Of a DNA stretch of 64,000 nucleotides, positions 17,393-27,844 are shown in pieces. The translations under genes were made by a program, and so were the position numbers. The DNA comes from Candidatus Aenigmatarchaeota archaeon (GTDB taxonomy: Archaea; Aenigmatarchaeota; Aenigmatarchaeia; Aenigmatarchaeales; JACQIB01): positions 129,178 through 193,177 of the forward strand of contig JACQIB010000001.1 of NCBI GenBank assembly GCA_016198755.1, in the 5' to 3' direction. The notes beneath the pieces were generated by a model. That model was not told the origin of the DNA, made no database searches, and saw only the letters and a program-made list of their open reading frames with translations. Within the stretch, counting starts at the first letter, position 1. Every line of letters begins with the position of its first letter.

Positions 17393-18576
17393 TGTATTTC
17401 TCCCCAGCCAATTAATTTCCAGCCCTCTCCCGTAAATCTTGAGAAAACAGCCCTGCTACCCGCAGAACAGACTGGCAGCTTGAGTTCAAATTCTATATTA
17501 CCCTTTTTAATAGTTTTCACAACACCAACAGTTCTGGCAGCCCCAATGCTTATCATAACCTGCTCCCCCAACTTAATAGGTTCTATCTTCCCTATTGGTG
17601 AGAACTTTATAGTTAGTTTTTCTATAACAGCTGGCATTTTTCCGGAAATCCCAGCCACAGAACCTGCAAGGCTGTCAGCTTTTGTAAGCGAAGGATCCAG
17701 TTCTGTTAACACTCCCAAAAGCCCCCCAGGCCCAGCTTCCTCTATATCTTTCCCAGCCTTCTGCAGCCCAACAATCTTGCTTACAATCGGAACATACTGC
17801 CCTTTTATTTTTATTCCAGGCCTTATCTCAATCTTTTCTCCAACCTTCAAAAATCCCTGTAACAATGCACCGCCAACAACACCACCTTTCAGGTCTTTTA
17901 TTTTTGATCCTGGTTTGTTAACATCAAAAGACCTTACAACAAGCATCTGTGTATCAAGTTTATTGTTCCTGTCAGGAGTTGGTATAATTTCCTCAATAGC
18001 TTCTATCAATTCCGGTATACCAACCTTCATCTGTGCACTCACTGGTATTATGGGAGCATTCTCAGCCACAGAACCTTTCAAAAACTCCTTTATTTCCTTA
18101 TAGCTTTGAATTGCTCTCTCTTCTGAAACCAAATCTACTTTGCTCTGTACAACAACAATTTTTTTCTGTCCAATTAAATTCAAAACATTCAAATGTTCAG
18201 CAGTCTGAGGTTGCGGGCATTTCTCGTTTGCAGCAATTAAAAACAAGACCCCGTCCATTAGCGAAGCAGCTGAAAGAACAGTAGCCATTAAAGTTTCATG
18301 CCCAGGTGCATCCACGAAAGAAATAGTCCTCTCCGGTTCACACTCTTTCCCATGCTGCAAACATTTAGCATGTGTTGTAAAATGCCCATCACACTTGTAA
18401 ATTGTAGCATCCGCATACCCCAACTTTATAGTAATCCCTCTTTTCAATTCCTCCGAGTGCTGTGCAGGCCATTTTCCTGTTAAAGCTTCCACAAGAGTAG
18501 ATTTTCCATGGTCCACATGCCCCAGCGTTCCTATATTTACCTCAGGTATAAGCCTTTTATCCACTTCCTTTCCCAT
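17389..18576 (-). CDS. translation initiation factor aIF2 gamma
   Basis: PEVNIGTLGHVDHGKSTLVEALTGKWPAQHSEELKRGITIKLGYAD...FVDAPGHETLMATVLSAASLMDG; start at internal Met. Confidence 0.96.
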   Translation of the reverse strand: MGKEVDKRLIPEVNIGTLGHVDHGKSTLVEALTGKWPAQHSEELKRGITIKLGYADATIYKCDGHFTTHAKCLQHGKECEPERTISFVDAPGHETLMATVLSAASLMDGVLFLIAANEKCPQPQTAEHLNVLNLIGQKKIVVVQSKVDLVSEERAIQSYKEIKEFLKGSVAENAPIIPVSAQMKVGIPELIEAIEEIIPTPDRNNKLDTQMLVVRSFDVNKPGSKIKDLKGGVVGGALLQGFLKVGEKIEIRPGIKIKGQYVPIVSKIVGLQKAGKDIEEAGPGGLLGVLTELDPSLTKADSLAGSVAGISGKMPAVIEKLTIKFSPIGKIEPIKLGEQVMISIGAARTVGVVKTIKKGNIEFELKLPVCSAGSRAVFSRFTGEGWKLIGWGEIH

Positions 18577-18665
18577 GCGCACCAATAGGGGGGAGAGGCT
18601 TAAAAACCTTTTCCGCACGCACATCTTTCATAAGGTATTTATCCTTTCCTTCCTAGAGATTTTAC

Positions 18666-20006
18666 ATGGTTAATACATTGATTGTTGGAGCCCAGTGGGG
18701 AGATGAGGGAAAGGGAAAGTTTGTAGATGCACTCGCAGATGGACATAGAGTTGTTGCAAGGTATAACGGAGGTGATAATGCTGGTCACACTGTTGTTTAT
18801 GGAGGAAAAAGATACGCTGTGCATGCAATCCCCTCAGGAATTTTCCATAAAGATATAATGAATGTTATGGGAAGGGGAATGGTTGTAAGCCCGCGCAGGT
18901 TGGTTGCAGAAATGAAGCAGCTACAGCAGGCAGGGATAGAAGTAAGCAAAGACAATTTAATGATAGACTATGGAATACACTTGATACTTCCATATCATGT
19001 TGCGCTGGATAGCGCGGGAAGCGGGAATATAGGAACAACTGGAAAGGGTATTGGGCCAGCTTATGCTGACAAGGCAAACAGGATTGGTGTAAGGCTGGCA
19101 GACCTGAAAAAACCCAGAGAACTAAAGGAAAGGGTAGAAAGGAATGTTAAGCTTCATAATAACACAATTGATTCCAACACACCTGTATTCGATGAAGACC
19201 GGCACGTTGATTCTCATGATATACTGAAAGAGCTGGAGGAAGAGGGTGCTGCTCTGCTAGAATATGCTGGTGATGTTGGAGAATTCCTAGATGGGAAGGA
19301 TAGTATACTTGTTGAAGGTGCACAGGGAGTGCTTTTGGATATAGATAACGGAACCTATCCTTTTGTTACAAGTTCCAGTATTGTAGGAGTTGATGGTGGT
19401 TTAGGCTGTCATATTCCAATAGAGCGCAGGATAGGGGTTGTAAAATTAACCCAGAGCAGGGTTGGGAATGGCCCTTTCCCAACAGAGTTGGGAACACAGG
19501 ATGATTTGAAACCTGAGAGAAAGGTTGATGGAAAAGAGAGGGAAGAGCTTTTGAGAGCGCTCAGGGAAGGAATAAACGATGGCACAGCAACTCCCTATGA
19601 AACAGGAAGGTACCTGAGAGTTAAAGGCGGGGAATATGGAACAACCACTGGCAGGCCAAGGAGGATGGGCTGGCCAGATATACCTCTAATTAGGTATGCA
19701 AGGAGAGTAGCAGGCTTAACAGAGCTGGCTGTTACAAAGCTGGATATATTAACGGGATTAAAAACTGTTGAGCTATGTACTGATTATAAAAAACCAGTGT
19801 TTGTTCCAACAGATCTTGGGAACGCAGAACCTGAATATGCAAGCCGCCCAGGTTGGGAAGGGGGTATAACAGAAGCAGTTGACTGGGAAGATTTGCCTGA
19901 AACAGCCTGCAACTTCTTAAGAACTATAGAATATTTAGCTGGTCTTGAAATCGGATTGCTTTCCACAGGTCCTGACAGAAACCAATTGATAGATACAGAA
20001 GCATAG
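18666..20006 (+). CDS. purA: adenylosuccinate synthetase
   Basis: LIVGAQWGDEGKGKFVDALADGHRVVARYNGGDNAGHTVV...GTTGKGIGPAY. Confidence 0.95.
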   Translation: MVNTLIVGAQWGDEGKGKFVDALADGHRVVARYNGGDNAGHTVVYGGKRYAVHAIPSGIFHKDIMNVMGRGMVVSPRRLVAEMKQLQQAGIEVSKDNLMIDYGIHLILPYHVALDSAGSGNIGTTGKGIGPAYADKANRIGVRLADLKKPRELKERVERNVKLHNNTIDSNTPVFDEDRHVDSHDILKELEEEGAALLEYAGDVGEFLDGKDSILVEGAQGVLLDIDNGTYPFVTSSSIVGVDGGLGCHIPIERRIGVVKLTQSRVGNGPFPTELGTQDDLKPERKVDGKEREELLRALREGINDGTATPYETGRYLRVKGGEYGTTTGRPRRMGWPDIPLIRYARRVAGLTELAVTKLDILTGLKTVELCTDYKKPVFVPTDLGNAEPEYASRPGWEGGITEAVDWEDLPETACNFLRTIEYLAGLEIGLLSTGPDRNQLIDTEA

Positions 20007-20007
20007 C

Positions 20008-20787
20008 TCACTCATACTTCTGGAAAAATCCAGTTCTTAGAGAATGTCTCATTTGTGCCTTAAGTACAATCCAGAAAATTCCAATGTAAATTAAATCTGC
20101 AATGTAGAATTTTGCAATCATTACCCAGTCATAAGCTCCATGTATGAAAGCTCCTCTCAATCCTTCCAGACCATAAGTTGGCGGCAGCCCATAGGAAACA
20201 AACTGCAAAACAGGTGGCAGGACAGAAACAGGGAAAAACACCCCCGACAATAAAATTAATGCATCAGCCACAGACCAGATTAAAACCTCAGCGTTTACTC
20301 CGTATCTCAAAATTGCAGATGAAATTATTATGCCTATGCCCATACCAAACAGGCTCAAGCCAAAGAAAACAGCAAAAAGATAGAGCAGGTTTATTGAAAA
20401 GAGATTAAACCCAAAAACAAAAAAGGCTATTGTAGATGTAATTGCAATCATTGCAGCAGATCTGAATAATCCAAACAGCCAGTTTCCTATAATAAGCTGC
20501 CACTCAGGAATCGGAAGCATTCTGAGTTTTTTCAGGCTCCTGTGCCATATATCCCTCACAAATGTATAGGAGGTATCCACATGGGAAGTAAACATATAGC
20601 TCCAGGCAATGCTGCCTGTTACAAGTATAACAAGCCCTTCTTTGCTCTGGATAAAAGTTGCAAAGAAAGCCAGAGAAGACATTATAATAACAGGCCAGAA
20701 AATAATGGAAAAAACCTCTACACCAGTCCTTTTAAGGTAAACAAAATTCCTTAACATTAAGGCCTTAAAAACAGTTAATGCGCTCAT
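20008..20787 (-). CDS. ABC-2 type transporter permease
   Basis: Six hydrophobic segments; overlaps ABC ATPase gene. Confidence 0.85.
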   Translation of the reverse strand: MSALTVFKALMLRNFVYLKRTGVEVFSIIFWPVIIMSSLAFFATFIQSKEGLVILVTGSIAWSYMFTSHVDTSYTFVRDIWHRSLKKLRMLPIPEWQLIIGNWLFGLFRSAAMIAITSTIAFFVFGFNLFSINLLYLFAVFFGLSLFGMGIGIIISSAILRYGVNAEVLIWSVADALILLSGVFFPVSVLPPVLQFVSYGLPPTYGLEGLRGAFIHGAYDWVMIAKFYIADLIYIGIFWIVLKAQMRHSLRTGFFQKYE

Positions 20788-21500
20788 TCCAGCCCCTCCC
20801 TTGCCAGTTTTATGAAAGCCTTTTCAAGTGTTTTGCTTTTTGTCTTTCTCAAAAGTTTTTTAGGTGTGTCTATTGCAATAATCCTCCCTTTGTCTATGAA
20901 CGCAACCCTGTCACAAATCTCCTCTGCCTCATACATGTTATGTGTAGTGATTAAAACAGCAGAGCATTTGCTTTTTAGCTTTTTGATGTATTTTCTGACA
21001 ACAACTGCAATTTGCGGATCCAGCCCAATTGTTGGCTCGTCCAGCAAAACAACTTCCGGCCTGTGCTGTAAGGCTATAATCAATCCTAATCTCTGCAGCA
21101 TTCCACTCGAGTAATCCTCAATAAGCGTGTCCAGCTTATTTTCCATCTGGAACTCTTTCGCAAGCTTAAAATCAGGTTTTACACCATAACAGTCTGCATA
21201 AAATTTCATATGTTCCCTTCCTGTTAGCTTTGGCAGGAATCTTGCATACCCACCGCTCAGTCCAATAATTTTTCTCAGCTCCAGAGAGTCTTTTGCAGGA
21301 TCCAATCCCATAACCCTTGCTTCCCCCTTTTCAGGCAGCAAAAGTGTAGAAAGAATATTTACAAGTGTTGTTTTCCCAGCCCCATTAGGTCCAAGCAAAC
21401 CAAAAATCTCCCCCTTTCCAACTGTAAAAGAAACATTAGATAGTGCTCTAACTCCCCCAGCAAATACTTTCTCAAGTCCATTCACAACTATAGGTTCCAT
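20784..21500 (-). CDS. ABC transporter ATP-binding protein
   Basis: GLLGPNGAGKTTLVNIL; YSSGMLQRLGLIIALQHRPEVVLLDEPTIGLDP. Confidence 0.93.
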   Translation of the reverse strand: MEPIVVNGLEKVFAGGVRALSNVSFTVGKGEIFGLLGPNGAGKTTLVNILSTLLLPEKGEARVMGLDPAKDSLELRKIIGLSGGYARFLPKLTGREHMKFYADCYGVKPDFKLAKEFQMENKLDTLIEDYSSGMLQRLGLIIALQHRPEVVLLDEPTIGLDPQIAVVVRKYIKKLKSKCSAVLITTHNMYEAEEICDRVAFIDKGRIIAIDTPKKLLRKTKSKTLEKAFIKLAREGLE

Positions 21501-21537
21501 ATCGCACTTTATCTATTGCGCAGAACTTAAACCTTTC

Positions 21538-21945
21538 TCAGGCCTTCTTCTCTTCTGTTCCCTCAGCCTTTTGCTTTGGTGGGATACCCAGAATAGTTGG
21601 AATATCCCCATCCCCCTCAACAACTTTACAATTAACTTGTCCTGTGCGGTCAGAAATAGTATTCCCAACAATATTTTTCCTTTTCCTCTGCCCCTCTTTC
21701 TTTGGAATAAACCCTGGTGGTCCAGATAGCAAAATTCTTTTCCTCCCAGGCCCATCCACCTCAGCTCTCATAGGAAACCCTTCCTTATCGCTCCCTCCAG
21801 TTATCTGTAGAACAAATCCCCCTAATCCAATCAAAGAACCCTCAATTTTCTCCCCAATCTTTCTTCCAATAAGTGTCGGCACATCCTTTTCTATCTGCCA
21901 GCTCTTCTTTGTTTTTGGTTCGTTTATTACAATTCTCAATGCCAT
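21538..21945 (-). CDS. rps6e: 30S ribosomal protein S6e (eS6)
   Basis: MALRIVINEPKTKKSWQIEKDVPTLIGRKIGEKIEGSLIGLGGFVLQITGGSDKEGFPMRAEVDGPGRKRILLSGPPGF. Confidence 0.93.
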   Translation of the reverse strand: MALRIVINEPKTKKSWQIEKDVPTLIGRKIGEKIEGSLIGLGGFVLQITGGSDKEGFPMRAEVDGPGRKRILLSGPPGFIPKKEGQRKRKNIVGNTISDRTGQVNCKVVEGDGDIPTILGIPPKQKAEGTEEKKA

Positions 21946-22053
21946 TATTTCCACCTCAGTTCTGCTGGAAAACCAGCTCACTACCGAGTGCTTACTCTAT
22001 TGCTCAGAGCCTATTTAAGTCTTTCCTACACACGTTTGGTAACTGGTTATTTG

Positions 22054-22458
22054 TCATAAGTTTTTATTTAATAGTGTCCTTAGTTTTTCAATAATATCCT
22101 TAATATCTTTCTCTCTTCTGATTAAAAAATGTTCTTCTGCAAAAAACCCCTCGTAAGTAATCCTATTTCTAATAACACGAAGCATATCTATCAAATCGAG
22201 CTCGCTCCTTTTGAAATGGGTTTTATAGTTATTGCCCAAATATTCGACTAGCTTTTTGTGGCTCAGTGTTTTGAAGCCATCTATAAGCAATAGAGCTGTA
22301 ATAAGCTCTTTAATAATTTCATAATATCCCTCCAGAACTAAAGATGTGAACCGTTTCCTATCAATAGTTTTCAAATTCTCTTCGCGTGCTGCAGCCATTG
22401 CTATTATGCTTTTAGCTCGTTCTATGTCTGGAGAAACCTTAACAATATCATTTTCCAT
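22054..22458 (-). CDS. HEPN-domain protein (HEPN/MNT toxin-antitoxin pair 2)
   Basis: AREENLKTIDRKRFTSLVLEGYYEIIKELITALLLIDGFKTLSHKKLVEYL...LDLIDMLRVIRNRITYEG. Confidence 0.82.
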   Translation of the reverse strand: MENDIVKVSPDIERAKSIIAMAAAREENLKTIDRKRFTSLVLEGYYEIIKELITALLLIDGFKTLSHKKLVEYLGNNYKTHFKRSELDLIDMLRVIRNRITYEGFFAEEHFLIRREKDIKDIIEKLRTLLNKNL

Positions 22459-22997
22459 TAAAACACCTTAAGATAACCGTGTAATACAATGCCATTTATA
22501 ATGTTATTCCTGAGTTCTTTACTGAGCCTATTAAAGTTTTCTTCCCATATGATATTTATCTGCTTGTCAAGGTATTTTTCAAACTTTGCTATATCTAGCT
22601 GTTTTTCCTTTGCAACCATAAATAAATCTATATCACTTTCCTTCACGTCTTCCCCCCTAGAAAATGAACCGAAAAGAACGATGGCATCTGGCATGCAGTT
22701 TCTATCCAAAAAATCTATAAGACCAGATTCCTTTATGCTAAGTATGTTGTCCATCTTTTTAAGAAATAAAAAGTCTGTACTGGAGCGATTAGGCCAATAT
22801 ACAGGGTACTTGTATATACTGTGCTCGGATTTTATTATAAGACCTTCATTTGCCAGTTCATTCAAATACTTTGCAACAGATTTTGGAGTTATTTTTACAA
22901 TCCTGCCTATTTGCCTGAGCTGAAACCCAGTCCCTGCAGGGTTAGGGTCGTTAAAAAACACACGCAATATTTTATATCTGTTGTCTTTATACAACAT
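22458..22997 (-). CDS. HTH + MNT nucleotidyltransferase (HEPN/MNT pair 2)
   Basis: FQLRQIGRIVKITPKSVAKYLNELANEGLI; AIVLFGSFSRGEDVKESDIDLFMV. Confidence 0.87.
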   Translation of the reverse strand: MLYKDNRYKILRVFFNDPNPAGTGFQLRQIGRIVKITPKSVAKYLNELANEGLIIKSEHSIYKYPVYWPNRSSTDFLFLKKMDNILSIKESGLIDFLDRNCMPDAIVLFGSFSRGEDVKESDIDLFMVAKEKQLDIAKFEKYLDKQINIIWEENFNRLSKELRNNIINGIVLHGYLKVF

Positions 22998-23014
22998 ATG
23001 TTGTAATATTACAA
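22990..23014. promoter_or_regulatory. two overlapping palindromes, putative operator of HEPN/MNT pair 2
   Basis: TACAACATATGTTGTA (22990-23005) and TTGTAATATTACAA (23001-23014) spanning the start codon; TATA-like ATTTATATA upstream on minus strand. Confidence 0.7.
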
Positions 23015-23080
23015 CTACTGTATATAAATTACTACTATTCTATAAAACATATATTACACTATATAAGTATGATGAGGATT

Positions 23081-24796
23081 TTAGTGACTGAGTATTCTCC
23101 TTGCCAGCTCAGCTTCCGGTCTCTCAAGTTCTTCCAGAATATTCAAATCCTGCACAGAAACTTTAGTAGCCAGTTCATCCCCCTCTCTAATGTTTCTTCC
23201 AACAACTCCCCCTTCAATAGAAACAGCAACTCTCTTCCCTTTCTCAGCGGAATCCAAATGTTTTCCTTCATCCTGCAAATCCTTCACACTTCCTATCTCC
23301 TTATCCCCCTTTATCAGCCCTGCTCCTGATCTCAGCTCCCCCTCCAAAACTTCTACTCCAACAACAGCAGGATCACTCTGCCTGAAAACAAATCCTGGCA
23401 GAATTTTTATTAACGCAGGCAATGTTATATTGGAAAGCTTCTCTTCCATCTCTTTCTTTTTCTCTTCCCCTTTCCACAAATCATACTGCTCAAACAGCCT
23501 GTAAATAATATCACTGTTTATTATTTTCACTCCAGTTCTCTCAGCTTCAGCAGCAATATCCTTTGAAACAGGTACATTAAAGCAGAACACAACTCTTTTG
23601 TACCTATCCTGTACACTCTGCAAAGCAATCAAATCCTTTTTAGCTGGCCCGCCAACCTCAGCTTTCTGCATATCAATTCCCCTCTCCTGTAAAAGCTTTA
23701 CAAGTGCTTCTATTCCCCCGAGAGTATCAGCCCTTACTATAATTCCTTCCCTAGAAGTCTCAAACTCTATTTCCTGTACTTCAGCTTCCAGCTCCCGCTT
23801 AACTTCCTCAATTCCCTTTTCCTCCCTTACAGCCCTCAAAGAGCTCCCAGCAATAACATTCTCAAGCCCAGGAGCAGCAATTTTAACTGCAACAGCAGCA
23901 GAAACCTCCTCTAAATTTTCAAATTCCTTCTCAGTTCTTATCTCTTTTAATGGCTTTGGCTTTAGCAAAGCTCTGACTTTTGCCACAGTAATTTCTTTTC
24001 CCCCAACCACAATCCAGTCCCCCTTTCTCAAAATTCCATCATACAAAACCACATCTATTGTTGTCCCCAACCCTGGATAGTCCCTAACTTCCAAAACAGA
24101 ACCCTTCCCAACTTCCCCCGCAACCTCGAGATTTTGTTTCAAAAACTGCTGTGTAATCCCAACAAGCGCAGCTAACAATTCAGGTATTCCCTCTCCCGTT
24201 ATTCCAGAGCATGGAACAATAGCAACCTGCTTTTTAAAATCAGTAATTCTGTCTATCCTTTCAGAATCAAATCCTTTCTCAGAGAGCTGCCCAACAAGCT
24301 TGTAAACATTCCTGTCCAGCTCTTCCTTAACAAATTCAGGCTGTTTTTTCAGACTTTCAGTAAAAAAGTTTCCTTCATTCTGAATCCAGCCGTTTATTTT
24401 ATCCAGCTTTGTTGCAGCAACAATAAAGGGAGTTTTAAACTGTTTCAAAATTTCTATACTTTCTTTCGTTTGTTCCTGCACCCCTTGCAAAAGATCTATA
24501 ACAAGTATAGCCAAATCAGCAATAGCTCCCCCCCTCTTTCTCATCCCAATAAAAGCAGCATGTCCAGGAGTGTCTAACAGCAAAAGCCCTGGTATTTCAA
24601 CTTCTGTTTTTCCAAGCAAAGGTCCTGTAATCCTTTTTATTGTTTCCAGCGGTAGTTCAGAAGCACCTGCAGCCTGCGTTATTGCTCCAGCTTCTTTGGC
24701 TGCTATAGCAGTTCCCCTAAGCTTATCTGCTAAAGTGGTTTTCCCATGGTCCACATGCCCTACTATTACAACTATAGGTTGCCTTATCCTTGGCAT
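23081..24796 (-). CDS. infB: translation initiation factor aIF5B
   Basis: MPRIRQPIVVIVGHVDHGKTTLADKLRGTAIAAKEAGAITQAAGASELP...LLLDTPGHAAF. Confidence 0.96.
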   Translation of the reverse strand: MPRIRQPIVVIVGHVDHGKTTLADKLRGTAIAAKEAGAITQAAGASELPLETIKRITGPLLGKTEVEIPGLLLLDTPGHAAFIGMRKRGGAIADLAILVIDLLQGVQEQTKESIEILKQFKTPFIVAATKLDKINGWIQNEGNFFTESLKKQPEFVKEELDRNVYKLVGQLSEKGFDSERIDRITDFKKQVAIVPCSGITGEGIPELLAALVGITQQFLKQNLEVAGEVGKGSVLEVRDYPGLGTTIDVVLYDGILRKGDWIVVGGKEITVAKVRALLKPKPLKEIRTEKEFENLEEVSAAVAVKIAAPGLENVIAGSSLRAVREEKGIEEVKRELEAEVQEIEFETSREGIIVRADTLGGIEALVKLLQERGIDMQKAEVGGPAKKDLIALQSVQDRYKRVVFCFNVPVSKDIAAEAERTGVKIINSDIIYRLFEQYDLWKGEEKKKEMEEKLSNITLPALIKILPGFVFRQSDPAVVGVEVLEGELRSGAGLIKGDKEIGSVKDLQDEGKHLDSAEKGKRVAVSIEGGVVGRNIREGDELATKVSVQDLNILEELERPEAELARRILSH

Positions 24797-24844
24797 TTTT
24801 CTCACGCACAGAAAGGCTTTGGGTTTACTGTTTATAAACAAGCA

Positions 24845-25315
24845 CTAGAGAGCCCGTATCCAGCTCTCTTCAGGCACAAATACATCTTCTCTATATACAA
24901 TTTTTGCAGTAAAGAGCTTGTTTTCCAGAACAAAGGGAAGAAACCATTTATCCCCGCCATTCAGGTTTAACTCCAACAACTTCCCATTATCAATCCATTC
25001 CAGTTCCCCTTCTTTGCTATTTTCAATTAGTTGCCCTTCAAACTTTTCAGCAGAGAAAACAAAAACAATCCAACTCTCCCCAGCTTTACTGACATTAAAA
25101 GGGAAGCTTATAACTCCAACCAGTTTCGGTTTAGTTATTTTTAATCCAGACTCCTCAAAAACCTCGCGCACAGCACACTCCTCCGGCGTTTCCCCTTCAT
25201 CTATCTTTCCTCCAAGTCCGTTCCACTTCCCCTTATGCATTCCACCTTCCTTCTTTACATTAACCATAAGGGTCTTTCCTTCGCTTTGCACATAACAGAG
25301 AGTTGCAACCTTCAT
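24845..25315 (-). CDS. Nudix hydrolase (MutT-like)
   Basis: GLGGKIDEGETPEECAVREVFEESGLKI Nudix box. Confidence 0.92.
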   Translation of the reverse strand: MKVATLCYVQSEGKTLMVNVKKEGGMHKGKWNGLGGKIDEGETPEECAVREVFEESGLKITKPKLVGVISFPFNVSKAGESWIVFVFSAEKFEGQLIENSKEGELEWIDNGKLLELNLNGGDKWFLPFVLENKLFTAKIVYREDVFVPEESWIRAL

Positions 25316-25345
25316 AGAAACAATTAACCTGAGGTAGAATAAATA

Positions 25346-25522
25346 TTATGCTTTCGTTTTCCCTTTAGAAGTAACCCACTTTACATGAGCAGGATCCCTT
25401 CCAAGATTAGAATTGTTCTCGCACTTGCTCTTGCAGAAATAGAAAATCTTCCCATCTCCGCGCACAAACATTTTTCCTGTTCCAACAGAAAGCTCATCCC
25501 TGCAGAAAGAACATTTTGCCAT
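25346..25522 (-). CDS. rpl24e: 50S ribosomal protein L24e (eL24)
   Basis: Translated by hand (58 aa, not in ORF track): MAKCSFCRDELSVGTGKMFVRGDGKIFYFCKSKCENNSNLGRDPAHVKWVTSKGKTKA. Confidence 0.93.
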   Translation of the reverse strand: MAKCSFCRDELSVGTGKMFVRGDGKIFYFCKSKCENNSNLGRDPAHVKWVTSKGKTKA

Positions 25523-25523
25523 A

Positions 25524-25739
25524 TTAACGCATCTCCATTGTTCCAGCGCTTTCCATTTCAGTTTCTCTTAACATTAGCATATCTCCAACCCTTACAGGCC
25601 CAACCACATTCCTTACAAGAACCTTTCCAGCATCCCTGCCCCCAAGAACTTTACACCTAACTTGTGTAACTCCCTTTATTCCGGATCTTCCTAGAACCTG
25701 CACAACTTCTGCTGGCGTAGACTCCTGTGTGGCTGCCAT
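25524..25739 (-). CDS. rps28e: 30S ribosomal protein S28e (eS28)
   Basis: [55 protein letters not shown]. Confidence 0.95.
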   Translation of the reverse strand: MAATQESTPAEVVQVLGRSGIKGVTQVRCKVLGGRDAGKVLVRNVVGPVRVGDMLMLRETEMESAGTMEMR

Positions 25740-25745
25740 TTAATA

Positions 25746-26078
25746 TCACTTTGCAGATTTTGCTATATCCTCAACTTCTTTCCTTGCTTCTCCTGTTTCA
25801 AGAATTGCAACTGCTGCAGTTGGCACATTTATGCCTACAGCCCTGCCCAAATCCTGCTTGCTTGAAACCTGCACCAAAGGTATTTTCTTTTCAGAACAAA
25901 GCGGAGGCAAATGCATTACAACTTCTTTTGGGTTAACATCCTCTGCAATAACAATAAGCTTTGCAGCTCCTCTTTCCACTTGTTTTGTAGCTTCATTTGT
26001 TCCTATTCTTACTTTTCCAGTATTCTTGGCTATCTCCACAGCCTGTAAAATCCTGCTCTCCATTTGTTTGTCAGCCAT
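25746..26078 (-). CDS. rpl7ae: 50S ribosomal protein L7Ae
   Basis: [63 protein letters not shown]. Confidence 0.96.
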   Translation of the reverse strand: MADKQMESRILQAVEIAKNTGKVRIGTNEATKQVERGAAKLIVIAEDVNPKEVVMHLPPLCSEKKIPLVQVSSKQDLGRAVGINVPTAAVAILETGEARKEVEDIAKSAK

Positions 26079-26154
26079 TCAAATCACCTCAACCTTTCAT
26101 AGGTTCATTTTTCAGAAACTCAGTCAGCAAAGTATTTAAAGCTACTATATGTCC

Positions 26155-27810
26155 TCACTTGTGGGCAAAATAAAACACTAACGGTTTTGTTGAATCAACC
26201 CTGCAGAATCCTATTCTCTCAAACTGCAGCGTTTCCCCAGCTTTAATCTTTCCCACAGCAGGCTCAGCCAGCCCATTCAAAACAGCCCCAGTATCCATTA
26301 CAAGCTTTGCTTTCACAGCCTTCTCAGGAACCCAGTGTATTTTAGGTATATCCTTTACAGGCTTTCCAGTATACTTTGCTTCCTTATCCAGAACAAAATT
26401 TGCAAAGTGCATTAGCCTCACTTCCTTCCCTCTGTTTGCAATAAAATCAATTTTGTCCACAAAAACCTTTTTACTCACGGGGATTTTTCTCATTTTCCTT
26501 TTTCCTGGATAAAGAGGAGCAGAAACTGTTCTGGTTGGTATTTTACTCAGGGTTATTTGGATAGGTTCTGCAACAAAAAAATACCTATTTGAGTTCTTGT
26601 CTATATGTTTCCTGTTTTCAGAGTTTATAATATTCCAGTCAAAAGTTGCAGATCCCGGCCTTAATCCAACTCTCTGAGCCAGATAAAAGAAAGTTTCTTT
26701 TACATATCCCCTCTTCTTCAAAGCTTTTATTGTAACCAATCTTGGATCATCCCAGCCGGAAACCTTCCCCTCTTCTATAAGCTTTCTAATTTCCCTCCCC
26801 TGTGTAATAGCCCCCTCAACACCAAATCTTCCATACTGCATAACAAACTGCTTATTGAAACCCAACAGTTCTTTTAGCTTGTTCTGCAGTTCAATTCTCA
26901 TTTCCCCGAATTCAGCACTTCTAAGAATATGCGTAATTCCACAAAGTTCATCCTCTACAACATTCTGGAAATCATAGAGAGGCCAGACCTTAAACTTTTT
27001 GCCAAGCTTGAAATGTGGTGTTAAACATACTCTGAATATTACAGGATCTCTTAATGTTTGATTATCTGCTTTCATATCCAGTTTAAGCCTGAGAACAGCA
27101 CCTTCCTCCCCAAACCCTCCTTTTAACATTTTTTTCCAAAGTTCCATGCTATAAGTTCTTACCCTGCACTCACACTCCTCTCCTTTATGTCTCATATCCT
27201 TAATTTTTTCCCTCGCGCATGTACAAACATAAGCATTCTCATTCTCTATTAGCTTTTCAGCAAAAGAATACATTTTCTCTAAATCATTGCTAGAGAAAAC
27301 AATTTTATCAGGTTTTATTTCCAAAAACCCCAAAATATCCTCCTTAAAAGCATCCACATATTCCTGATTTGATTTTTCCGGATTTGTATCTTCAAATCTA
27401 AGAATACATTTCCCTTTGTATTTCTTGGCATAAAGATAATTTATCAGAAAGCTGATAGCATGCCCTATATGCGTATATTTGCTGGGCTCCGGAGGTATTC
27501 TTGTAACAACCTTCCCCATTTTCGCCCCTTCCAATTCAGGCAATCCCTTCCTCTCCTTCTTTTCAACAGCAGCAGGCTCGCCAATTTTCTTCAGTTCTTT
27601 TCCCTGCTTTTCCAAGCCCCACTCATTTACATCCTTTACAATATCAGAAACCAATTTTCCAATACCAGCCATGTTTTCCTTCAGCTCAGGCTTGGCAGCA
27701 ATAATTTTCCCTATAACAGCCCCAGCATTAGCCTTTCCCCCATACTGCAGAGCATTAGCTAAAGCAAACTGCAGAATTAGCTTTTCCAGCCCTTTATCTA
27801 CTGATACCAT
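26155..27810 (-). CDS. gltX: glutamyl-tRNA synthetase
   Basis: TRIPPEPSKYTHIGHAISFLINYLYAKKYKGKCILRFEDTNPEKS...LRPGSATFDWNIINSENRK. Confidence 0.95.
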   Translation of the reverse strand: MVSVDKGLEKLILQFALANALQYGGKANAGAVIGKIIAAKPELKENMAGIGKLVSDIVKDVNEWGLEKQGKELKKIGEPAAVEKKERKGLPELEGAKMGKVVTRIPPEPSKYTHIGHAISFLINYLYAKKYKGKCILRFEDTNPEKSNQEYVDAFKEDILGFLEIKPDKIVFSSNDLEKMYSFAEKLIENENAYVCTCAREKIKDMRHKGEECECRVRTYSMELWKKMLKGGFGEEGAVLRLKLDMKADNQTLRDPVIFRVCLTPHFKLGKKFKVWPLYDFQNVVEDELCGITHILRSAEFGEMRIELQNKLKELLGFNKQFVMQYGRFGVEGAITQGREIRKLIEEGKVSGWDDPRLVTIKALKKRGYVKETFFYLAQRVGLRPGSATFDWNIINSENRKHIDKNSNRYFFVAEPIQITLSKIPTRTVSAPLYPGKRKMRKIPVSKKVFVDKIDFIANRGKEVRLMHFANFVLDKEAKYTGKPVKDIPKIHWVPEKAVKAKLVMDTGAVLNGLAEPAVGKIKAGETLQFERIGFCRVDSTKPLVFYFAHK

Positions 27811-27844
27811 AAAGAACTATTCCTTCCCATGTTTAAAAATTAGA

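Noticed and set aside
22019-23080. Search for RNA-gene 3'-end repeats flanking HEPN/MNT pair 2
   Set aside because: No RNA gene adjacent and no convincing direct repeat seen by eye; pair 2 does not support the cassette model.
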